Source of the DNA: Propionibacteriaceae bacterium
GTDB lineage: Bacteria; Actinomycetota; Actinomycetes; Propionibacteriales; Propionibacteriaceae
Direction: 5' to 3'
Assembly: GCA_031262845.1 (NCBI GenBank)
Contig: JAISGZ010000003.1
Coordinates: forward strand, 1 to 8,390
Length of the DNA stretch: 8,390 bases
Positions 5,856-8,390 of this stretch are shown here, one piece after another (position 1 is the stretch's first letter; every line of letters starts with the position of its first letter). Position numbers and translations under genes: made by a program. The notes under the pieces were generated by a model. It was given only the letters and a program-made list of their open reading frames with translations. It was not told the origin of the DNA and made no database searches.

Positions 5856-6605
5856 CTATTTCTTGCCCTGGTTCTTGACCGCCTCAATCGAAGCCTGAGC
5901 GGCCGCCGGATCGAGGTAACGACCACCTTGGGTGACCGGTACCAAATCGGCGTCCAGTTCGTATAACAGGGGAATTCCGGTGGGGATGTTGAGCCCCGCG
6001 ATGTCGGCGTCAGAGACCCCATCAAGGTGCTTGACCAAGGCCCGCAACGAGTTGCCGTGAGCGGCCACCAAGACTGTCAACCCAGCCCGCAGATCGGGCA
6101 CGATCTGGTCGTACCAATAGGGCAACAGCCGCACCACGACATCCCGCAAGCACTCGGTTTGAGGCCGGGCTTCCGGCGGCAAGGTGGCGTAGCGGGGATC
6201 GTGGAATTGGGAAAACTGGTCATCCCGGTCGAGTGGCGGCGGTGGCACATCGTAACTCCGACGCCACAACATGAATTGTTCTTCGCCGAACTCGGCCAGA
6301 GTCTGGGCCTTGTCCTTGCCCTGGAGAGCGCCATAGTGGCGTTCGTTCAGCCGCCACGACCGCCGCACCGGCACCCAGTGCCGATCGCAACCGTCCAAAG
6401 CCAGATTGGCCGTGTGAATCGCCCGCCTCAGAACCGACGTGTGGACGACATCGGGCAACAGATTCTCATCTTTGAGTAGCTGCGCTCCCCGCGTCGCTTC
6501 GGCCACGCCCTTGGCGTTGATGTCGACGTCAACCCAACCGGTAAACAGGTTTTTGGCATTCCATTCGCTCTCACCGTGGCGGAGCAGAATCAACTTCGCT
6601 GTCAT
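5856..6605 (-). CDS. gpmA: 2,3-bisphosphoglycerate-dependent phosphoglycerate mutase
   Basis: Interconverts 3- and 2-phosphoglycerate in glycolysis and gluconeogenesis in the cytoplasm. The 249-residue length is typical of the family. The signature LLRHGESEWN (7-16) contains H10, the phosphorylated His, and R9. NLFTGWVDVDIN (19-30) follows. RAIHTA (61-66), the acid-base E88 in RLNERHYGAL, PPPPLDRDD (121-129) and the second catalytic His H183 in AAHGNSLRAL complete the active site. The ATG at 6605 is preceded by AGGG seven bases upstream. The same bases form TAGGGT (6617-6612), a possible -10 for a leaderless transcript, so the start signal is ambiguous. A 6-bp inverted repeat, AGCCTG-GTT-CAGGCT, lies at 6631-6645. 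The gene looks monocistronic, with a palindromic terminator before carD. No key residue is missing. Confidence 0.97.
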   Translation of the reverse strand: MTAKLILLRHGESEWNAKNLFTGWVDVDINAKGVAEATRGAQLLKDENLLPDVVHTSVLRRAIHTANLALDGCDRHWVPVRRSWRLNERHYGALQGKDKAQTLAEFGEEQFMLWRRSYDVPPPPLDRDDQFSQFHDPRYATLPPEARPQTECLRDVVVRLLPYWYDQIVPDLRAGLTVLVAAHGNSLRALVKHLDGVSDADIAGLNIPTGIPLLYELDADLVPVTQGGRYLDPAAAQASIEAVKNQGKK

Positions 6606-6824
6606 GGAATCACCCTAACGGACGCCACCGAGCCTGGTTCAGGCTTGTGCCGACTCGTGAAACCGATCGCCCTTAATCGCTCCGAAATTCGGCCGCCCGC
6701 GAAACGGCCATCGCCTTGACCGGCCAGGAGCCTGCCGAATATCTCCCGCACGCGCCACACATCCCGGATCGGGCAATCTCCAAACCCCAGAAGGCGTGCC
6801 CGTATCTAGCCTCCGTCGTCTGTC

Positions 6825-6855
6825 TCAGTCCTTTGTCAGTCCGACGCTTTAGACT
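6825..6855 (+). promoter_or_regulatory. Candidate promoter of the DUF2510 gene with a helical-turn direct repeat
   Basis: TAGACT (6850-6855) fits the TANNNT -10 pattern and would place the transcription start about 10 bases before the GAGGAGG ribosome binding site. TCAGTCC occurs twice, at 6825-6831 and 6836-6842, exactly 11 bases apart and therefore on the same face of the helix, just where a -35 would be. No TTGACA-like box is present. An activator site is possible. The rest of the 279-base divergent gap (6606-6884) shows only short inverted repeats. Confidence 0.35.
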
Positions 6856-6884
6856 GTCGCCGTTACCGACGAGGAGGCGTGACG

Positions 6885-7871
6885 ATGGCTAACGGTCAGC
6901 CGGGGTGGTACCCCGATCCGGGCGGCACTGTGATGATGTTCCGCTATTGGGATGGTCGTAGTTGGTCTGATGCCCTGTCACCAACGCCTTACGCGCAGCC
7001 GCCAACGTCCCCTGGGGCGCCCCCCGGTTTCGATCCCCGGCAACCTATCCTGACCGGTGCCAGTACCAGCCAGGCCCAGCCTTCTTTTGGCTCCTCACCC
7101 GCCGGTCCTAGCCCGGCCGGTGCTTTCCCACCGGATTTCGGCCTGACCCAACCACCACCTAAGAAATCCCCGATCGGCACGATTGTGTTGATCGTGGCCG
7201 GAGTCGTCGTGCTCGGTCTGATCGGTTGGTTCGTCGTGCCCCGGCTATTCAACGGTGACGACTCCGACCCGGATGATCCGAACGTTGTCCCCTCCGCCAC
7301 GTCGAGCGTCTGTCCGCCGGTCAGTACGGTGCTGCCGACGCCGGCCGATCACCCCGACGATGGTTGGGTTCACGGGGGCGATCTGGCTTATCCGATGTTG
7401 CCTGCCCCCTGGAGTACGCCGGACCCGGATTACCGAGTGCCGTTCGGGCGCGACGTGCTGAGCCAGAACTACACGATTCACCGCAACTACTCCAACAGCG
7501 GCACGTCCTGGGTGGCTTCGGTGCTGGTAGCCGAGCTGTACGCCGGGGACGGTTTCTACAATCCCCAAGAGGGCGCCGAGATCGTCACCGAATGTGTCCT
7601 CGGTCAGTTCTACAGCGACGCCGTCGTGACGCGGGCTGACCAGCGTAACGAGGCCTACACGCTCGATGGTGACAACGGTTGGATCATCGAATCGACCCTG
7701 TCCTTCAACATCCCTGACCTGCCGACCACGTCCGAGGACATCACGATCATCGTCGTCGCCACCGGCGAGATGACGTCGAGCCTGTTCTATTCGTCAGTCC
7801 CCAACGACTCCAGCCCAGCCATTGTGGCCGCGGTCGACAACGTCATCAGCAACCTGCGGGTGTCCCAGTAA
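6885..7871 (+). CDS. DUF2510 domain membrane protein with extracellular domain of unknown function
   Basis: A 328-residue protein of unknown function. Residues 1-30 are a DUF2510 module (GWYPDP at 7-12, RYWDGRSW at 20-27), a short Trp-rich domain common at the cytoplasmic N-terminus of actinobacterial membrane proteins. A Pro/Gly/Ser-rich linker (about 32-92) and a basic KK lead into one membrane segment (97-118). The remaining ~210 residues, rich in Asp, Thr and Tyr, should be outside; C143 and C237 could form a disulfide. No enzymatic motif was recognised. I place the start at ATG 6885 because GAGGAGG (6871-6877) lies seven bases before it; an in-frame GTG at 6879 is only one base from that site. 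Topology (Pro-rich inside, one helix, folded domain outside) resembles the metallopeptidase in this window. The gene ends 13 bp from the convergent mtr with no terminator between. Confidence 0.85.
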   Translation: MANGQPGWYPDPGGTVMMFRYWDGRSWSDALSPTPYAQPPTSPGAPPGFDPRQPILTGASTSQAQPSFGSSPAGPSPAGAFPPDFGLTQPPPKKSPIGTIVLIVAGVVVLGLIGWFVVPRLFNGDDSDPDDPNVVPSATSSVCPPVSTVLPTPADHPDDGWVHGGDLAYPMLPAPWSTPDPDYRVPFGRDVLSQNYTIHRNYSNSGTSWVASVLVAELYAGDGFYNPQEGAEIVTECVLGQFYSDAVVTRADQRNEAYTLDGDNGWIIESTLSFNIPDLPTTSEDITIIVVATGEMTSSLFYSSVPNDSSPAIVAAVDNVISNLRVSQ

Positions 7872-7884
7872 TCCTGGTCAAGGT

Positions 7885-8390
7885 CTAGGACGAACGTCCC
7901 CACCAGCGCCGTGACTTTTTCGGTTCCGGCAAATCAAGCTTGAGCAGCGCATTCTCGACCACCTCTTGCAAACCCGGATGCGGCCAGTACTGATCGCGGG
8001 CCATCGTCCAGGCATCGAGTTGGAACGTCATCGCCTGAATCAGCGGCTGCAGCAGCACCTCGGCCTGGGGGCCGACGATGTGAGCACCCAGCAACTGCCC
8101 GGTCGGCGCGGCCAGCAGTTTGACGAAATGGTGATCCGATGTGGTCTCCAGCGCCCAGCCGTAAGCGACCTCCCGAAAATGGTGAACGGCCTTGACATAC
8201 GGCGTTTGAGCGGCTTCGAGAGCCTGTTCGGTGGCGCCCACCGAAGCGGCCTGCGGCGTCGTGAACAGAGCCATCGGCACGGGCCGTTGGCCGACCGATT
8301 GGAGCTTTTTGGGATGCTTGAGATTGTGGCGCAAGACCCGGGCTTCATGATTGGCCACGTGTTTGAGTTGCTCGGGCGCATCGACATCAC
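7885..8390 (-). CDS. mtr: Mycothione reductase, C-terminal part (gene continues past right edge)
   Basis: Reduces mycothiol disulfide with NADPH and FAD, keeping the mycothiol pool reduced in the cytoplasm. Only the last 167 residues are here; the 5' part, with the FAD-binding and redox-active Cys motifs, lies outside. The fragment begins DVDAPEQLKHVANHEARVL, the end of the FAD domain in this family, and continues into the dimerisation domain: FTTPQAASVGATE, VAYGWALETTS, GQLLGAHIVGPQAE and LLQPLIQAM. ARDQYWPHPGLQEVVENALLKL carries the His-Glu pair of the active site supplied to the partner subunit. These blocks match mycobacterial Mtr more closely than dihydrolipoamide dehydrogenase or glutathione reductase. 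After the family's usual end there is an extra tail, about 16 residues, rich in Lys, Arg and Trp (PEPKKSRRWWGRSS). Confidence 0.94.
   Translation of the reverse strand, partial: DVDAPEQLKHVANHEARVLRHNLKHPKKLQSVGQRPVPMALFTTPQAASVGATEQALEAAQTPYVKAVHHFREVAYGWALETTSDHHFVKLLAAPTGQLLGAHIVGPQAEVLLQPLIQAMTFQLDAWTMARDQYWPHPGLQEVVENALLKLDLPEPKKSRRWWGRSS

Noticed and set aside
6879..6884. GTG at 6879 as the start of the DUF2510 protein
   Set aside because: It is one base from the GAGGAGG ribosome binding site, too close; the in-frame ATG at 6885 has normal seven-base spacing.

Overview
The window comes from a high-GC (roughly 60% by eye) actinomycete. The markers are the C-terminal part of a mycothione reductase (mycothiol is an actinobacterial thiol), a CarD with the mycobacterial-type EEPTNWSRR segment, a carD-ispDF gene pair, and DUF2510 / proline-rich single-pass membrane proteins. 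I cannot place it below phylum or class level. The genes are mostly housekeeping. I see no complete mobile element, CRISPR array or defence system.

Layout, left to right. Bases 1-255 hold no gene I can assign. hemG (256-801, +) encodes a flavodoxin-like, menaquinone-type protoporphyrinogen oxidase. It faces a tRNA-Ser(CGA) gene (878-965, -), and a strong intrinsic terminator lies between them. A 349-base non-coding stretch with a nested hairpin leads to a very large membrane-anchored zinc metallopeptidase (1315-3900, +). Its first ~540 residues are Pro/Gln/Trp-rich and include an imperfect 26-residue repeat. This gene converges on the operon carD-ispDF (5750-3964, -). The two convergent genes end in copies of the same 26-bp sequence, which contains the palindrome GTCAGCTGAC. 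Upstream of carD lie a candidate promoter with an A-tract, a 22-bp perfect palindrome and gpmA (6605-5856, -). A divergent intergenic region separates gpmA from a DUF2510 membrane protein (6885-7871, +). That gene converges, with only 13 bp between, on the 3' part of mtr (8390-7885, -), which runs off the right edge.

Functionally the genes cover haem synthesis (HemG), isoprenoid precursors (IspDF, MEP pathway), glycolysis (GpmA), global control of transcription initiation (CarD), thiol redox balance (Mtr) and two cell-envelope proteins of unknown role. Only carD and ispDF are clearly an operon. The most notable points are the actinobacterial HemG, the peptidase with its long repetitive cytoplasmic tail, and the duplicated palindromic gene ends. 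None of these amounts to a demonstrably new system.
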